From Spirochaetaceae bacterium (GTDB lineage Bacteria; Spirochaetota; Spirochaetia; DSM-27196; PWMO01), in NCBI GenBank assembly GCA_007693485.1, contig REDM01000178.1, positions 16,934-80,933 of the forward strand: a DNA stretch of 64,000 bases, in the 5' to 3' direction. A program made the translations under genes and the position numbers. Numbering within the stretch: the stretch's first letter is position 1; each line of letters opens with the position of its first letter. Positions 39,894 through 50,496 of the stretch are shown piece by piece. The notes beneath the pieces were generated by a model. It saw only the letters and a program-made list of their open reading frames with translations, was not told the DNA's origin and did no database searches.

Positions 39894-41572
39894 TGCATCG
39901 TGTATGGCGTATCTCTCTGGTGGCACTGGTGCTCGTGTCGGCGACGGTTTCGGCGCAGCAGGGGGCGGCTCCGCAACAGAGCGATCGCACCCGCGGCAGC
40001 GGCCCGCAGGACACCGACATCACCTTGCCGGAGACCTTCCTCGAAGTCGAAGAGGTTCTGATCGAACGGGTCGAGGCGGTTCTTCCTCAACCGGCCGATC
40101 TGCTTCCCGCAGTCCAGACGGTGCCGCTTCCGACCGAAGAGGAGCTTCGGATCTCCGACGGTCTGTTCGATATTCCGGGTATCGACGATCCGACCTTTCG
40201 CTCCGACGGTGGGGGAGAGTCATCCTTCTTTTCAGACGGCGTGCTCGGAACCGGCAGTAACTACCATATCCTCGGCTCCTTGACGCTGTTCAAGCTGGGA
40301 ACGGATCCTCGGTTTCGGTTCCAGTTTGCCCATGAGAGCATCGACGGGTTTCAGTTTTCGGGGCCGGGCAGGGGGTTCTTTGAACGGGAAGACACCATCG
40401 AGGGGTGGATCGCATCGAGCGTGACCTCGCGCTTGAGAGCAGAAGGCGAAGCTCGCTTCTTCCAGCGCGAGATTGGTCTTCAGAATCAACCCGATCTCTT
40501 CTATTCAGCCGGCCACCGCTCGTTGTCCGGCAGCGCCCTCATGGAGTACTCGCTGTTCAACCGGGTGACGCTGGGCCTGCAGACCGAAGCAGCTTTTGTT
40601 GAGCGCATCTTCACCGTGAAGGACCCGGCGCTCGATCCTCCGCGGCAAGATGAGATCTCGGTACAACCGGCAATCTTTCTCGCGTTTCGCAGTAACCGCG
40701 TGCTGGTACGCGCAGACGGCGAGTACGAGTACCGCTCCTTTGGTGGGGGTGATCTCACCACCGACCAGGCTGGTGCGGCTTCGCTGACCGCCGAAGTGTC
40801 CGTACGAGACGCGCTTTTTCTGGAAGCAACCGGCGGGACTCGCATCTCAGCCGCCGACGGGTTGCTGTTCCCCTTCCGGGTCGCAGCCACCGCAAACCTC
40901 GACGACACACTCACCCTGTCTGCCGAGGGCGGGTACCGGGTGGTGCCGCCGCGGTTCTTCGATCTGTGGCAGCGGTTCCCGCTGCTCAGTTTTGGCCCGG
41001 AGGATCGTCGAAGGCCCGCGTCGGAGCGCGCCTGGTACGGTGCGGTCCACGGTGCCCTGGCTACGGCCGACCGGCGAGTCTCGTTGGAAGCGGGGGCCGA
41101 GTTCGCGGTTCGTTCCTACGCGCTCAATCTCGCCCCCTTCGACGCCGTGGGGGATGCCACCTTTGGATTACTGCAGGAAGAACATACGACGCTCACGCCG
41201 GAAGTGGTGCTCACCTGGCGACCCGGTGTGGTTCAGTTTTCCGCGGGATGGGAGGCCAACCTCCTGGATCGCTCGGTGTTTGCTCCTGAGCAGAGTCTGA
41301 GTGCGGGGCTGGAGGTTATCCACGCTTCGGAACGGTTTGGCGCAAACGTCGCCGCGCGTGCAGACCTGTTTGACGATGCAACGCTTCCGCGCCTGGGAGC
41401 AGGAGGCTTTTTCAACGTTGCCCGCGGGGTGCAGTTTCAGTTGGAACTGCGTGACCTGCTGGCGCCTGCCCTTCCTGACGGGCGACCGCAGATTGGCAGC
41501 GATGTCTCGTCCAATTTCCCCTTCATTGAACCCGGCTTCCGGGTCATCCTCAAAGCGAACGTATCCCTCTAA
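39893..41572 (+). CDS. Putative outer-membrane beta-barrel protein
   Basis: Signal peptide MHRVWRISLVALVLVSATVSAQQ; alternating beta-strand pattern to C-terminal FRVILKANVSL. Confidence 0.65.
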   Translation: MHRVWRISLVALVLVSATVSAQQGAAPQQSDRTRGSGPQDTDITLPETFLEVEEVLIERVEAVLPQPADLLPAVQTVPLPTEEELRISDGLFDIPGIDDPTFRSDGGGESSFFSDGVLGTGSNYHILGSLTLFKLGTDPRFRFQFAHESIDGFQFSGPGRGFFEREDTIEGWIASSVTSRLRAEGEARFFQREIGLQNQPDLFYSAGHRSLSGSALMEYSLFNRVTLGLQTEAAFVERIFTVKDPALDPPRQDEISVQPAIFLAFRSNRVLVRADGEYEYRSFGGGDLTTDQAGAASLTAEVSVRDALFLEATGGTRISAADGLLFPFRVAATANLDDTLTLSAEGGYRVVPPRFFDLWQRFPLLSFGPEDRRRPASERAWYGAVHGALATADRRVSLEAGAEFAVRSYALNLAPFDAVGDATFGLLQEEHTTLTPEVVLTWRPGVVQFSAGWEANLLDRSVFAPEQSLSAGLEVIHASERFGANVAARADLFDDATLPRLGAGGFFNVARGVQFQLELRDLLAPALPDGRPQIGSDVSSNFPFIEPGFRVILKANVSL

Positions 41573-41583
41573 GGAGAACTTCT

Positions 41584-42207
41584 ATGCTCATGCTCATTGA
41601 ACGTGGCGGACTGATCATGATTCTCATTCTCTCGCTCTCGGTGGTCGCGGCTGCGATCATCATCGAGCGTCTGCTGTTCTTCCGCCGGATCAAGAGCGAT
41701 CAGAGCGTGGTAGTAAACGGATTGAAAGAAGCGGTGTCTCAGGGACGCTTCGCTGAGGCGGACGTTATCTGTAAGAACAACGATTCACCACTCACGCGAC
41801 TGGCGCGTATCGCGATCGAAAACCGGCGCCGCAGCGAAGAATCGATCCAGGCCGCGGTAAGCGAAGCGGCCAATATGGAAATTCCCAAGATGGAGCGATA
41901 CCTTACGTCATTAGGGACCATCGCCCACATTTCCCCTCTGCTGGGACTGTTGGGTACGGTCACCGGGAATATTCAGGCGTTTGGCGTGCTCGGGGGCTTT
42001 GAAGCGGCTGGAGGCAACCCCGCGTTGCTGGCGCGTGGCATCTCCGAGGCTTTGTTGACAACGGCTGCGGGAATTATTGTGTCAATTCCGGCGATCACCT
42101 TCTACAACTACCTGGTGAATCGGGTGAATCATCTGATCATCAGCATGGAGAATCAGGTCAACGCGATCGTGCGGGAAATGAAGCGGGAAGGGCGGAATGC
42201 AGTTTAG
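41584..42207 (+). CDS. MotA/TolQ/ExbB proton channel
   Basis: MERYLTSLGTIAHISPLLGLLGTVTGNIQAF, GISEALLTTAAGIIVSIPAI. Confidence 0.92.
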   Translation: MLMLIERGGLIMILILSLSVVAAAIIIERLLFFRRIKSDQSVVVNGLKEAVSQGRFAEADVICKNNDSPLTRLARIAIENRRRSEESIQAAVSEAANMEIPKMERYLTSLGTIAHISPLLGLLGTVTGNIQAFGVLGGFEAAGGNPALLARGISEALLTTAAGIIVSIPAITFYNYLVNRVNHLIISMENQVNAIVREMKREGRNAV

Positions 42208-42607
42208 ACGACGGCTGCGACCGAATGCCAACGTCGATCTCATTCCCATGATCGATGTGGTGTTCCAACTCGTGGTCTTTTTCATGGTCTCGAGCACCTT
42301 CATCATGACGCCGGGGATTGCCCTCGATCTGCCGCAGTCCACCTCCGCCGAGCCGGTGGTCATGGATCGGCTGGTCATCACGGTGGTGTCGACCGACGAG
42401 CTCTATCTGAACCGTCGTCGACTCGATCTGGTGGGATTGGACGGAGCGCTTTCCGAGCTCGGCGGCAATCGCGATGAGCAGGCAACGCTCAGTGTCATCA
42501 TCGAAGGCGACCAGAGCGTTCCGTACAATTTGATGGTCCAGGTGCTCGACCTTCTGCGCCGGAACGGATTCCGGGCGGTGAACCTTCGAACCCTGGAAGC
42601 CAACTGA
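42197..42607 (+). CDS. ExbD/TolR biopolymer transport protein
   Basis: MQFRRRLRPNANVDLIPMIDVVFQLVVFFMVSSTF; overlaps the exbB end. Confidence 0.92.
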   Translation: MQFRRRLRPNANVDLIPMIDVVFQLVVFFMVSSTFIMTPGIALDLPQSTSAEPVVMDRLVITVVSTDELYLNRRRLDLVGLDGALSELGGNRDEQATLSVIIEGDQSVPYNLMVQVLDLLRRNGFRAVNLRTLEAN

Positions 42608-42623
42608 GGGGGGCGGTACGCAC

Positions 42624-43709
42624 ATGAGCGAATTCGCCGGTGGTGACGATCGACAACGACTTGGCCTCGCGCTGATTATTGCGACCCTGCTGCATGTCAT
42701 GGTAGGGGTAGGCACGCTCTTCGTCGATTTTGCACCCGACATCCCCCAACCGGAGTTCCCCCCGGTCCTCGTCCGCCTCGAACCAATCGATCCAATACCA
42801 CCACCGCCACCGCCGCCGCGACCGACTCCGGTACCAGCACAGCCGGTACCCCAGCCGACGCCACAGCCGACGCCACAGCCGCAACCCGCACCGGTGGTGC
42901 CTCAGCCGGCTCCCGCCCAGCCACAACAGCGGCCCGCGCAGCCGGCCCCGACGCAACCTGCTCCAACGCAACCGCGACAGCCGGCACCGAGTACCGCTCC
43001 CGCTCCAAGCACAGCCCCGGCGCCGCCACCGGCACATAACATCCCGATGCAGCAGTGGGACGCTGCGGCGCTGCAGGGTACTCCGCGCAGCGATGCTCCC
43101 CGCACCACGAGCCCGTCTCCGAGCCGTGCGGTTGATGAAGCGGCCACCGCTGCGGCGGGCGAGCTCCCCGCGTGGGCCTCACAGGCAATGGCGAGTGCGG
43201 GTATCTCAACCGCAGGCATGGAGCGGGCGGCTGTGGAGCAGGTGGCGCAGCGCGTGCAGAGCGATGCGCGTTTCCGCGAACAGCTGCTATCGGCCATCGC
43301 CGCGGTGCAGCGGGCGCCGGCAACCAGACCGTCGACGTCGGGCACTGCCGGCGGGACAACCTCAGGAACCGACCCGGGCGGTCCCGCCCTCACCGGTGAC
43401 TCCGCGGGTGGCATGATTCAGTGGTCCGACGGTGCCGGGCGTGGGGGAATACCGCGCGAACCGCGCATTACCGCGGCCATGTTCGGCGGGTCGGTTCCGG
43501 CCCGAACGGAGTTTGTGGTGCTCTTTGACGTGGGGCCAAACGGATCGGTTATACCGGGTTCTATTGTGTTCCAGACCCGTTCCGGGTACACTCGTGTCAA
43601 CGAAGAGGTGCGGCGCACGATCAGCGGCTGGACCTTTCAACCCAAAGCGGGTGCATCCGTGGAGACGGCGATCGTGACCTTGATTGTCTTCCGGGAGGAT
43701 GTGCTTTAA
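42624..43709 (+). CDS. TonB-family protein, Pro-rich
   Basis: N-terminal TM, PIDPIPPPPPPPRPTPVPAQP linker, C-terminal TonB-like GSIVFQTRSGYTRVNEEVRRTISGWTFQP. Confidence 0.85.
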   Translation: MSEFAGGDDRQRLGLALIIATLLHVMVGVGTLFVDFAPDIPQPEFPPVLVRLEPIDPIPPPPPPPRPTPVPAQPVPQPTPQPTPQPQPAPVVPQPAPAQPQQRPAQPAPTQPAPTQPRQPAPSTAPAPSTAPAPPPAHNIPMQQWDAAALQGTPRSDAPRTTSPSPSRAVDEAATAAAGELPAWASQAMASAGISTAGMERAAVEQVAQRVQSDARFREQLLSAIAAVQRAPATRPSTSGTAGGTTSGTDPGGPALTGDSAGGMIQWSDGAGRGGIPREPRITAAMFGGSVPARTEFVVLFDVGPNGSVIPGSIVFQTRSGYTRVNEEVRRTISGWTFQPKAGASVETAIVTLIVFREDVL

Positions 43710-43729
43710 AGAAAGGAACGCATTCCCCG

Positions 43730-44386
43730 ATGAAGCTCCGCGCGGTTGCCTTCGACATCGACGGCACGCTCTACGACAACGCAATCATGCACCGACGCTC
43801 GATCTGGTTTGCGCTTCGCAACTGGAGGGTTCTCAACGCGTTTCGGCGCGTGCGTCACGAACTTCGCCTCATTCGTCCAATCGAGAACTTCCCCCGTATG
43901 CAGGCAGAGCTGCTCGCTGGAGAACTCAAGACCACACCGGAGCGGGCGCAGGAGATCATCCAGCAGCTCTTCTACGATACCTGGGAGCAGGTTCTGCATC
44001 GGGTGCCGTTGTGCGACGGGGTGCGCGAGACCATCGACAGTTTCCGAAGCGCCGGTCTCAAACTTGCGGTAGCCTCGGATTTTCCCGTGACGCGAAAACT
44101 CGGTATTCTGAATATCGAAGGGCTATGGAACTGCGAAATCTCGACAGAAGCGGTGGGTTACCTCAAGCCCAATCCCGAGCCGTTTCGGGCGCTTCTGGAC
44201 TGTCTGGACGAACCGGCTGAATCGGTCCTTTACGTGGGCAACAGCTATCGGTACGACGTTGAAGGGGCGCGCAACGTCGGCATGCCGACAGCGCACTATA
44301 CGCGTCGGGCCAGACCTGATTCGGTTGCCGATCTGTCGTTTTCGAATTACAAAATACTCCGCGATTGGGTATTGACAAAAGTCTGA
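43730..44386 (+). CDS. HAD-family phosphatase
   Basis: AVAFDIDGTLYDNAIM, LKLAVASDFPVTRKL, YVGNSYRYDVEGARNVGM. Confidence 0.9.
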   Translation: MKLRAVAFDIDGTLYDNAIMHRRSIWFALRNWRVLNAFRRVRHELRLIRPIENFPRMQAELLAGELKTTPERAQEIIQQLFYDTWEQVLHRVPLCDGVRETIDSFRSAGLKLAVASDFPVTRKLGILNIEGLWNCEISTEAVGYLKPNPEPFRALLDCLDEPAESVLYVGNSYRYDVEGARNVGMPTAHYTRRARPDSVADLSFSNYKILRDWVLTKV

Positions 44387-44415
44387 GATTCCATATGCAT
44401 TCCCGGGTTTTTTGC

Positions 44416-44440
44416 GGTATAATACCCGTGGTAATTTACC
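44416..44440. promoter_or_regulatory. Two tandem 11-bp palindromes overlapping a TATAAT
   Basis: ggtataatacc (44416-44426), cgt, ggtaatttacc (44430-44440), just upstream of the coiled-coil gene SD. Confidence 0.65.
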
Positions 44441-44456
44441 CTGGGGAGGGGAACAG

Positions 44457-47400
44457 ATGGTATTCTCAGCCGGAAACGTACTCGTACTGTTTATAGTACT
44501 GGTCATCCTCGCGATTTACCGCCAACTCGACCGCAATAACCGCTCACTGGAAAAGGTCAAACGCTTCGCGGAGCGCGTGCAGGGTGATCTCGATGCCCTT
44601 GTCGAGCAGAAGGCCACAGCAATCAAGGACATGGGAATCGAGCTCGAAGTTCACCAGCGTGCGGCGCGCGAGGTCCTCAAACGGATTCAAACGCTGGAAG
44701 ATGGCCTGTCCAAACGCGCGGAGCAGATCGAGAACATCGGAAACCGCATTGGTGATTACGACACCGCCCTCGATGAGCTCCTCAAGATGACTGAGCGTGC
44801 GCAGGAAAACATCACCCGTATCAAGGACGAATCCGAATACATCGACACCGTGGGAAAGCGGCTGAAGCAGTCGCAGACGCGCATGGACGAGATTGGTACG
44901 CGGATCCCGGAGCTGGTCACCGAGTTTGCCCGGCACAACGCCGGAGAGCTCGAGAAGCTCGAAGAGTCCGTCTTCCGCAGGGCCGACGAACGGATCAACG
45001 CGCTCACCGAATCGCTTGATTCGGTTGCCTACCGCTTGAACGAGTTCGAGGAATCGGTGGCGACCGCCCGCGCGGCCAGCGACGAGGTGACCGCCGGCGC
45101 GATCGCCGATCTCGAGCGCACGGCCGAGAAAACGGTGGAGCGCCTGGCATCGAAGGGCGAAGAGGCTCACAAGGCAATCGAGCGCTACGCGGGACGCTTC
45201 TCCAAAGTGGAGCAGGACTACGAGAGTCGGCTCGAGAAGATCGCAGCGCGGGGCGAGAAGATGGAAACCGCCGCGCTCGAAAAGCTCAAGGACCATATCA
45301 AGAATCGCGTGCAGGGAGTCTCCGAAGAGTTGTCGCGGACCATCGCCGAACAGCATAAGGAAGCCGAAGCGCGGATTAAGGAAGTTCGCCTGTTGATCAA
45401 CAACGGCGGAACCGCAATGAAGAGCTGGGAAGCCGAGCTGGCGACGGTTGGCAAGCACGTTGCCGACGAGATGCAGGCGCTGCGCGACCGTCTCGCCGGG
45501 TCCACGCAGGAAGTGGAGCAGCAGGTGCTCGCCGCGGTGGAGGCTCGGATCCACGAGTTCGAGGATGCGATCTCCTACCGTGTACAGAAGATCGAAGGCG
45601 TTACCAGCGATATCGATGCCCTGGAGGCGGCGCTTCGGCAATCGATGCTGGCCGCCCAGGAGCAGGTTTCGGCCGAGTTCGACCAGTTTGGCGCCAATCT
45701 CATGGAACAGCGGGAAGCGGATCGCAGCGCAGCGGAAGCCTCGTTTGCCGCGCTGCGCGATGAGATGGCCGGCTTGGAGCAGGGGCTCAATGAGCTCAAA
45801 CAGCGTGCGTACGAGAACGTCTCAGAGAAACTTCAAGGCTTTGAGGACGAATTCTTTACCGATCTGCGCGATCGCAGCGTTGCCATCGAGGGTCGGCTTG
45901 ACGAGTTCCAGACCGATCTTCGGACGCGCCTGGCCGAGATGGAGGAGCGCTACGCTGCCGAACGTGAGTCGGTGGAGGTTGGATACCGTGATCAGTTGCG
46001 TACGCGGCTGAACGAGCACCAGCAAACGGTACAGACCCGTCTGGAGACCACCAGCCGCAAGGCGGAATCCCTTGAGAAAGAGCTCGGCGTCCGGTTCGTC
46101 GAGTGGGAGCAGAGCGTCGATGGATTCCGCGAACACGCGGCCGCCGAGCTGCAGGCTGCCGGAGAAGCGGCTCGCGCCCGGTTTGAAGAAGAGCTCGAAC
46201 GGCGCGCGGCAGCGATCGCGTCACAGGTTGAGTCATTCGAACGTGGCGTTGCCGGACGCGTCCAGGAGCTGGACCAGAGCGTGTCGACGCGAATCCAGGA
46301 AGTATCCACCCGGATCGATGAGACGCAGTCCGACGTTGCCCTCGCGCAGGCAAAGCTTGAGCAGCAGATTGGCGCAACCACCGACGAACTCGAACAGCAG
46401 ATTGGCGACTTCCGCCGGCAGGTTACCGCGGAGATGGCCGAGTTTTCCGGTGAGGTTCGCGACAAGCGGGATCGGCTTGCGATCCAGGTTGGAGAGCTCG
46501 AGGATCGGCTGTCGACCGTGCGCAGCGACATGGACAGTCGGGTGGACGAGGTGCTGGTACGCTTCAAGTCGCAGTACGACGATCTGGAGCGCCATCTCGG
46601 CGCACGGGCATCTGAGGTTCAGGATCAATCCGAGGAGATCTCGCGTGAGATCACCTCCCTTGTGCAGCAGACGCGCGAACAGTTCTCCGGCATGCAGCAG
46701 AAGATGCTCGGCCGGCTCCAGGACGAAACCCGCGTCATCGCGGTCAACCTCGAAGAAATCGATAAGCGGCAGAAACAGTTTGTGGAACAGACCCGAATTT
46801 TCGAGCGGGCCGACACGCTCAAGGTTTCGCTCGAACAGAACGTCGATCAGCTGAAAACCGAAATCGGCCGGGTGGAACAGATGCGGTCCGAAGTTCGCGA
46901 GCTCGACGGTCAGGTGGGACGGCTGCGCAAAGCAGCCGGCGAGGCGGCCGAGAAGATGGCGCGCTTTGTCGCCGAAAAGCGGAGGATTGACGCGCTGGAA
47001 GACGACTTCCGCCGCCTGATCGCCATGTCGCAGTCGATTGAGACGCGGCTCGAACAGGTGACCGCGAGCAATGATGAGGTGCAGGCAATCCAGGCACAGC
47101 TTCGGAACCTGGAGCAGATACAGAAGGAGACCGAAGAGAACTTCGGCCGGCTGGAAAAGAAACGCACCATCCTGGAGGTTACCACCGACGGAATCGACAA
47201 GAGCTTTCTGCAGCTGCAGCAGATTGAGAAGCGGATTGAAACGGTCGACGAGCGGTTGGCAACGGTTCCCAAGCGGCTCGACGATGTGACCCACACCATG
47301 CACGATCTGCTGAGTGGCAAGAAGGAGACCGAAGCGGCGGTCAAGCAGCTGGAAACCCTCGATACGGTGCTGAAAGACATAGAAGGTCGCATGGAGCAGC

Positions 47401-47669
47401 TCTCGACGGCCCGGGAATGGCTTGCCCGCACCGAAACCCGTCTCGAAGAGGTTGGACGCGAAGCGCAGGAGCAGGTTAAGTTGCTGGGGACCCTTTTGCG
47501 CGAGAACGGAAAGGGCGAAAAACCCGAGAAGGGTGCTCCGACATTGAGCGCTCGCGATACGGTGGTAAAACTTGCGCGTCAGGGCTGGAAGGTCGAAGAA
47601 ATCTCTCGCGCCACCAAGGTCAGCCGGGGAGAGGTGGAGCTGATTCTGGAGCTGACGGGGAACCACTGA
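44457..47669 (+). CDS. SpiroCoCo-like large coiled-coil protein with N-terminal TM
   Basis: N-terminal TM AGNVLVLFIVLVILAIYRQL followed by about 950 aa of heptad-rich coiled coil and C-terminal HTH-like DTVVKLARQGWKVEEISRATKVSRGEVELILEL. Confidence 0.8.
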   Translation: MVFSAGNVLVLFIVLVILAIYRQLDRNNRSLEKVKRFAERVQGDLDALVEQKATAIKDMGIELEVHQRAAREVLKRIQTLEDGLSKRAEQIENIGNRIGDYDTALDELLKMTERAQENITRIKDESEYIDTVGKRLKQSQTRMDEIGTRIPELVTEFARHNAGELEKLEESVFRRADERINALTESLDSVAYRLNEFEESVATARAASDEVTAGAIADLERTAEKTVERLASKGEEAHKAIERYAGRFSKVEQDYESRLEKIAARGEKMETAALEKLKDHIKNRVQGVSEELSRTIAEQHKEAEARIKEVRLLINNGGTAMKSWEAELATVGKHVADEMQALRDRLAGSTQEVEQQVLAAVEARIHEFEDAISYRVQKIEGVTSDIDALEAALRQSMLAAQEQVSAEFDQFGANLMEQREADRSAAEASFAALRDEMAGLEQGLNELKQRAYENVSEKLQGFEDEFFTDLRDRSVAIEGRLDEFQTDLRTRLAEMEERYAAERESVEVGYRDQLRTRLNEHQQTVQTRLETTSRKAESLEKELGVRFVEWEQSVDGFREHAAAELQAAGEAARARFEEELERRAAAIASQVESFERGVAGRVQELDQSVSTRIQEVSTRIDETQSDVALAQAKLEQQIGATTDELEQQIGDFRRQVTAEMAEFSGEVRDKRDRLAIQVGELEDRLSTVRSDMDSRVDEVLVRFKSQYDDLERHLGARASEVQDQSEEISREITSLVQQTREQFSGMQQKMLGRLQDETRVIAVNLEEIDKRQKQFVEQTRIFERADTLKVSLEQNVDQLKTEIGRVEQMRSEVRELDGQVGRLRKAAGEAAEKMARFVAEKRRIDALEDDFRRLIAMSQSIETRLEQVTASNDEVQAIQAQLRNLEQIQKETEENFGRLEKKRTILEVTTDGIDKSFLQLQQIEKRIETVDERLATVPKRLDDVTHTMHDLLSGKKETEAAVKQLETLDTVLKDIEGRMEQLSTAREWLARTETRLEEVGREAQEQVKLLGTLLRENGKGEKPEKGAPTLSARDTVVKLARQGWKVEEISRATKVSRGEVELILELTGNH

Positions 47670-47693
47670 GGTGGGCTGCGTCGTGGGAAAATC

Positions 47694-47722
47694 TTGACCA
47701 GGACTGCAGTTGTGAGTACTTT
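47694..47722 (+). promoter_or_regulatory. Possible promoter of grpE
   Basis: TTGACC, 17 bp, TACTTT; no CIRCE element seen. Confidence 0.35.
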
Positions 47723-47753
47723 CTAACCCACACGATCACCTACAGGGGAGACT

Positions 47754-48425
47754 ATGTCCAACCGTAAAACGGCCGGTGACTCCAGAGAGGCGGAGTCCAC
47801 GGGTAGCGAAGAAACGCAGGCAGCGCCTTTGACCGCTGCGGCGGACGCTCACCAATCCGAACAACCCACGGCTGCCGAGCAGGCGAACGGCGTCGATCAG
47901 GGTGCAGATGCGGTAGCGGCAGAAGACGGGGCGTCGTCCAACGCTGCCGTCGTGGCCCTTACCGAGCGAATAGCTGAACTCGAAGCCGAAAACAGCGAGC
48001 TGAAAGACCAGTATCTCCGTAAACAGGCAGAGTTTGAGAACTTTCGCAAGCGAATGAACCGCGATAAAGAGGATGGCATTGCATTCGCAAACAAGCAGCT
48101 CCTGCTTGACCTCGTGGCTATCATCGATGATTTTGAACGAGCGATTCTGTCCGCTGAAGAATCGCGGGATTTTGATTCGTTTCACAACGGGGTGGCGCTG
48201 ATCGAAAAGCAGTTCACCGGTATGCTGGAACGAAAATGGGGTTTGAAGCGGTTTGATTCCGTCGGCGAACCGTTTGACCCGCAAAGACATGAGGCGCTGA
48301 CCACCGAAGAGGTGGCCGATCATGACGAGTCAACGGTGCTCGAAGACTACCAGAAGGGGTACCTGTTGCACGATAAGGTGCTTCGGTCTGCCAAGGTGAA
48401 GGTCTCGGTTTCCGGCACCCGGTGA
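47754..48425 (+). CDS. grpE: Nucleotide exchange factor GrpE
   Basis: YLRKQAEFENFRKRMNRDKED, LLLDLVAIIDDFERAI, FDPQRHEALTTEE, VLEDYQKGYLLHDKVLRSAKVKVS. Confidence 0.95.
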   Translation: MSNRKTAGDSREAESTGSEETQAAPLTAAADAHQSEQPTAAEQANGVDQGADAVAAEDGASSNAAVVALTERIAELEAENSELKDQYLRKQAEFENFRKRMNRDKEDGIAFANKQLLLDLVAIIDDFERAILSAEESRDFDSFHNGVALIEKQFTGMLERKWGLKRFDSVGEPFDPQRHEALTTEEVADHDESTVLEDYQKGYLLHDKVLRSAKVKVSVSGTR

Positions 48426-48558
48426 CCGCTGCGTTCACACCGGATATTCCGCCTGGATCGCCGAGCGTCGGACACAAAAGCCGATGTAGACGATCCTGGC
48501 TTCGCGTACGTATGTTACAGACACAACAGAGCTCGGGGAGACGAAGAGGAGTTTCGCA

Positions 48559-50475
48559 ATGGGACGCATCATAGGTATTGATCTTGGAACGACTAACTCG
48601 TGTGTAGCCGTAATGGAGGGTGGCGAGCCGGTTGTTATACAGAACTCGGAAGGACAGCGCACCACGCCCTCCATGGTGGCGTACACCGCAAAAGGTGAAC
48701 GGCTCGTGGGCCAGCCAGCAAAAAACCAGATGGTAACCAACCCGGAAAACACCATCTTTTCGATCAAGCGGTTCATGGGACGGCGAAACGACGAGGTGGG
48801 GGAAGAGGTGACCATGGTCGCGTACCACATCTCCAAGGACGGCTCCGGTGGTGTGCGGGTCGATATCAACGACAAACACTACTCTCCGCCCGAGATTTCG
48901 GCGGCCATTCTCCAGAAGATGAAAGAGACTGCCGAAGACTACCTCGGTGAGAAGGTGACCGAGGCGGTCATTACGGTCCCGGCGTATTTCAACGATGCGC
49001 AGCGGCAGGCTACCAAGGACGCCGGGCGCATTGCGGGCCTGGAAGTGAAGCGAATCGTCAATGAACCAACCGCTGCGGCGCTTGCCTACGGATTTGGGAA
49101 AGACAAGAAAGAAGAGCGCATCGCGGTGTACGACCTCGGTGGCGGTACTTTTGACGTGTCGATTCTTGAGCTCGGCGACGGCGTGTTCGAGGTCAAGTCG
49201 ACCAACGGAGACACCCATCTCGGTGGTGACAACTTCGACCAGCGCATCATTGACTGGCTCATCGAGAACTTTCGCAACGACTACGGCATCGATCTCTCCA
49301 AAGACCGGATGGCGCTTCAGCGCCTCAAAGAAGCCGCCGAGAAGGCGAAAAAAGAGCTCTCCAGTACTCAGAGCACCGATATCAACCTTCCCTTCATCAC
49401 CGCGGATTCTTCGGGACCCAAACACATGCAGTACGCACTGACGCGGTCCAAGTTCGAGCAGATGGTCAACGACCTCGTGCAGAAAACCAAGGAACCGTGC
49501 ATCAAGGCGATGAAGGATGCCGGAGTCAAGGCCGAAGAGATCGATGAGGTGATCCTTGTTGGCGGTTCAACGCGGATCCCTGCGGTGCAGACGCTGGTCA
49601 AGGAGCTTTTCAAGCGTGATCCGCACAAAGGCGTCAATCCCGATGAGGTTGTGGCCGTTGGTGCTGCCATTCAGGGAGGAATTCTTGGTGGCGACGTGAA
49701 AGACGTGCTCCTGCTCGATGTGACCCCGCTGTCGCTGGGAATCGAGACTCTCGGTGGCGTCTTCACCCGACTCATCGAGCGAAACACCACCATCCCAACC
49801 CGCAAAAGCCAGATTTTCTCCACCGCAGCCGATGGGCAGACGGCGGTCTCCATTCACGTCCTGCAGGGTGAACGCGATATGGCTGCCCAAAACCGTACGC
49901 TGGGTCGATTTGATCTGGTGGGAATACCCGCGGCTCCCCGCGGTGTGCCTCAGATTGAGGTTTCGTTTGATATCGACGCGAACGGAATCGTCCACGTCTC
50001 CGCAAAGGATCTCGGTACCGGAACGGAACAGAAGATCCGCATTGAGTCGAGTTCGGGGCTGTCCGAGTCGGAAATTGAGAAGATGGTCAAAGAGGCCGAA
50101 ACTCACGCGGAAGAGGACAAGAAGTTAAAGTCTCTCGCCGAAGCGCGAAACGAAGCCGACAGCCTGATGTACAGCACTGAGAAATCGCTGAAAGAGTTTG
50201 GCGAAAAGATCGGCGACAGCGAGCAGGCCTCGATCACGACTGCTGTCGAAGAACTGAAGGCGGCGCTGCAAGGAGATGATCCCGAGGAGATCAAGGCAAA
50301 GACAGAGACCCTCAAGCAGGCGTCGTACAAACTCGCCGAAGAGGTCTATAAAAACGCCAACGCCCAGCAACCGCAGGACGGTGGTGAGGCGCCGCACGGC
50401 GCTTCGAGCTCCGACGGAGACAACGTAGAGGACGCCGACTACGAGGTTGTTGACGACGACGGAAAGACCGACTGA
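48559..50475 (+). CDS. dnaK: Chaperone DnaK
   Basis: [55 protein letters not shown]. Confidence 0.98.
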   Translation: MGRIIGIDLGTTNSCVAVMEGGEPVVIQNSEGQRTTPSMVAYTAKGERLVGQPAKNQMVTNPENTIFSIKRFMGRRNDEVGEEVTMVAYHISKDGSGGVRVDINDKHYSPPEISAAILQKMKETAEDYLGEKVTEAVITVPAYFNDAQRQATKDAGRIAGLEVKRIVNEPTAAALAYGFGKDKKEERIAVYDLGGGTFDVSILELGDGVFEVKSTNGDTHLGGDNFDQRIIDWLIENFRNDYGIDLSKDRMALQRLKEAAEKAKKELSSTQSTDINLPFITADSSGPKHMQYALTRSKFEQMVNDLVQKTKEPCIKAMKDAGVKAEEIDEVILVGGSTRIPAVQTLVKELFKRDPHKGVNPDEVVAVGAAIQGGILGGDVKDVLLLDVTPLSLGIETLGGVFTRLIERNTTIPTRKSQIFSTAADGQTAVSIHVLQGERDMAAQNRTLGRFDLVGIPAAPRGVPQIEVSFDIDANGIVHVSAKDLGTGTEQKIRIESSSGLSESEIEKMVKEAETHAEEDKKLKSLAEARNEADSLMYSTEKSLKEFGEKIGDSEQASITTAVEELKAALQGDDPEEIKAKTETLKQASYKLAEEVYKNANAQQPQDGGEAPHGASSSDGDNVEDADYEVVDDDGKTD

Positions 50476-50496
50476 CGTCGCGAAAGGGTACCGACG

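Noticed and set aside
42780-43030. Highly repetitive Pro/Ala/Gln-coding stretch that looked like a DNA repeat array
   Set aside because: Explained as the proline-rich periplasmic linker of the TonB-like protein; no regular spacer structure.
44544-45641. 365-aa minus-strand ORF (and 46233-47666, 477 aa)
   Set aside because: Antisense to the coiled-coil gene; long only because the GC-rich coding strand lacks stops in that frame.
48214-49425. 403-aa minus-strand ORF
   Set aside because: Antisense to grpE/dnaK; no domain.
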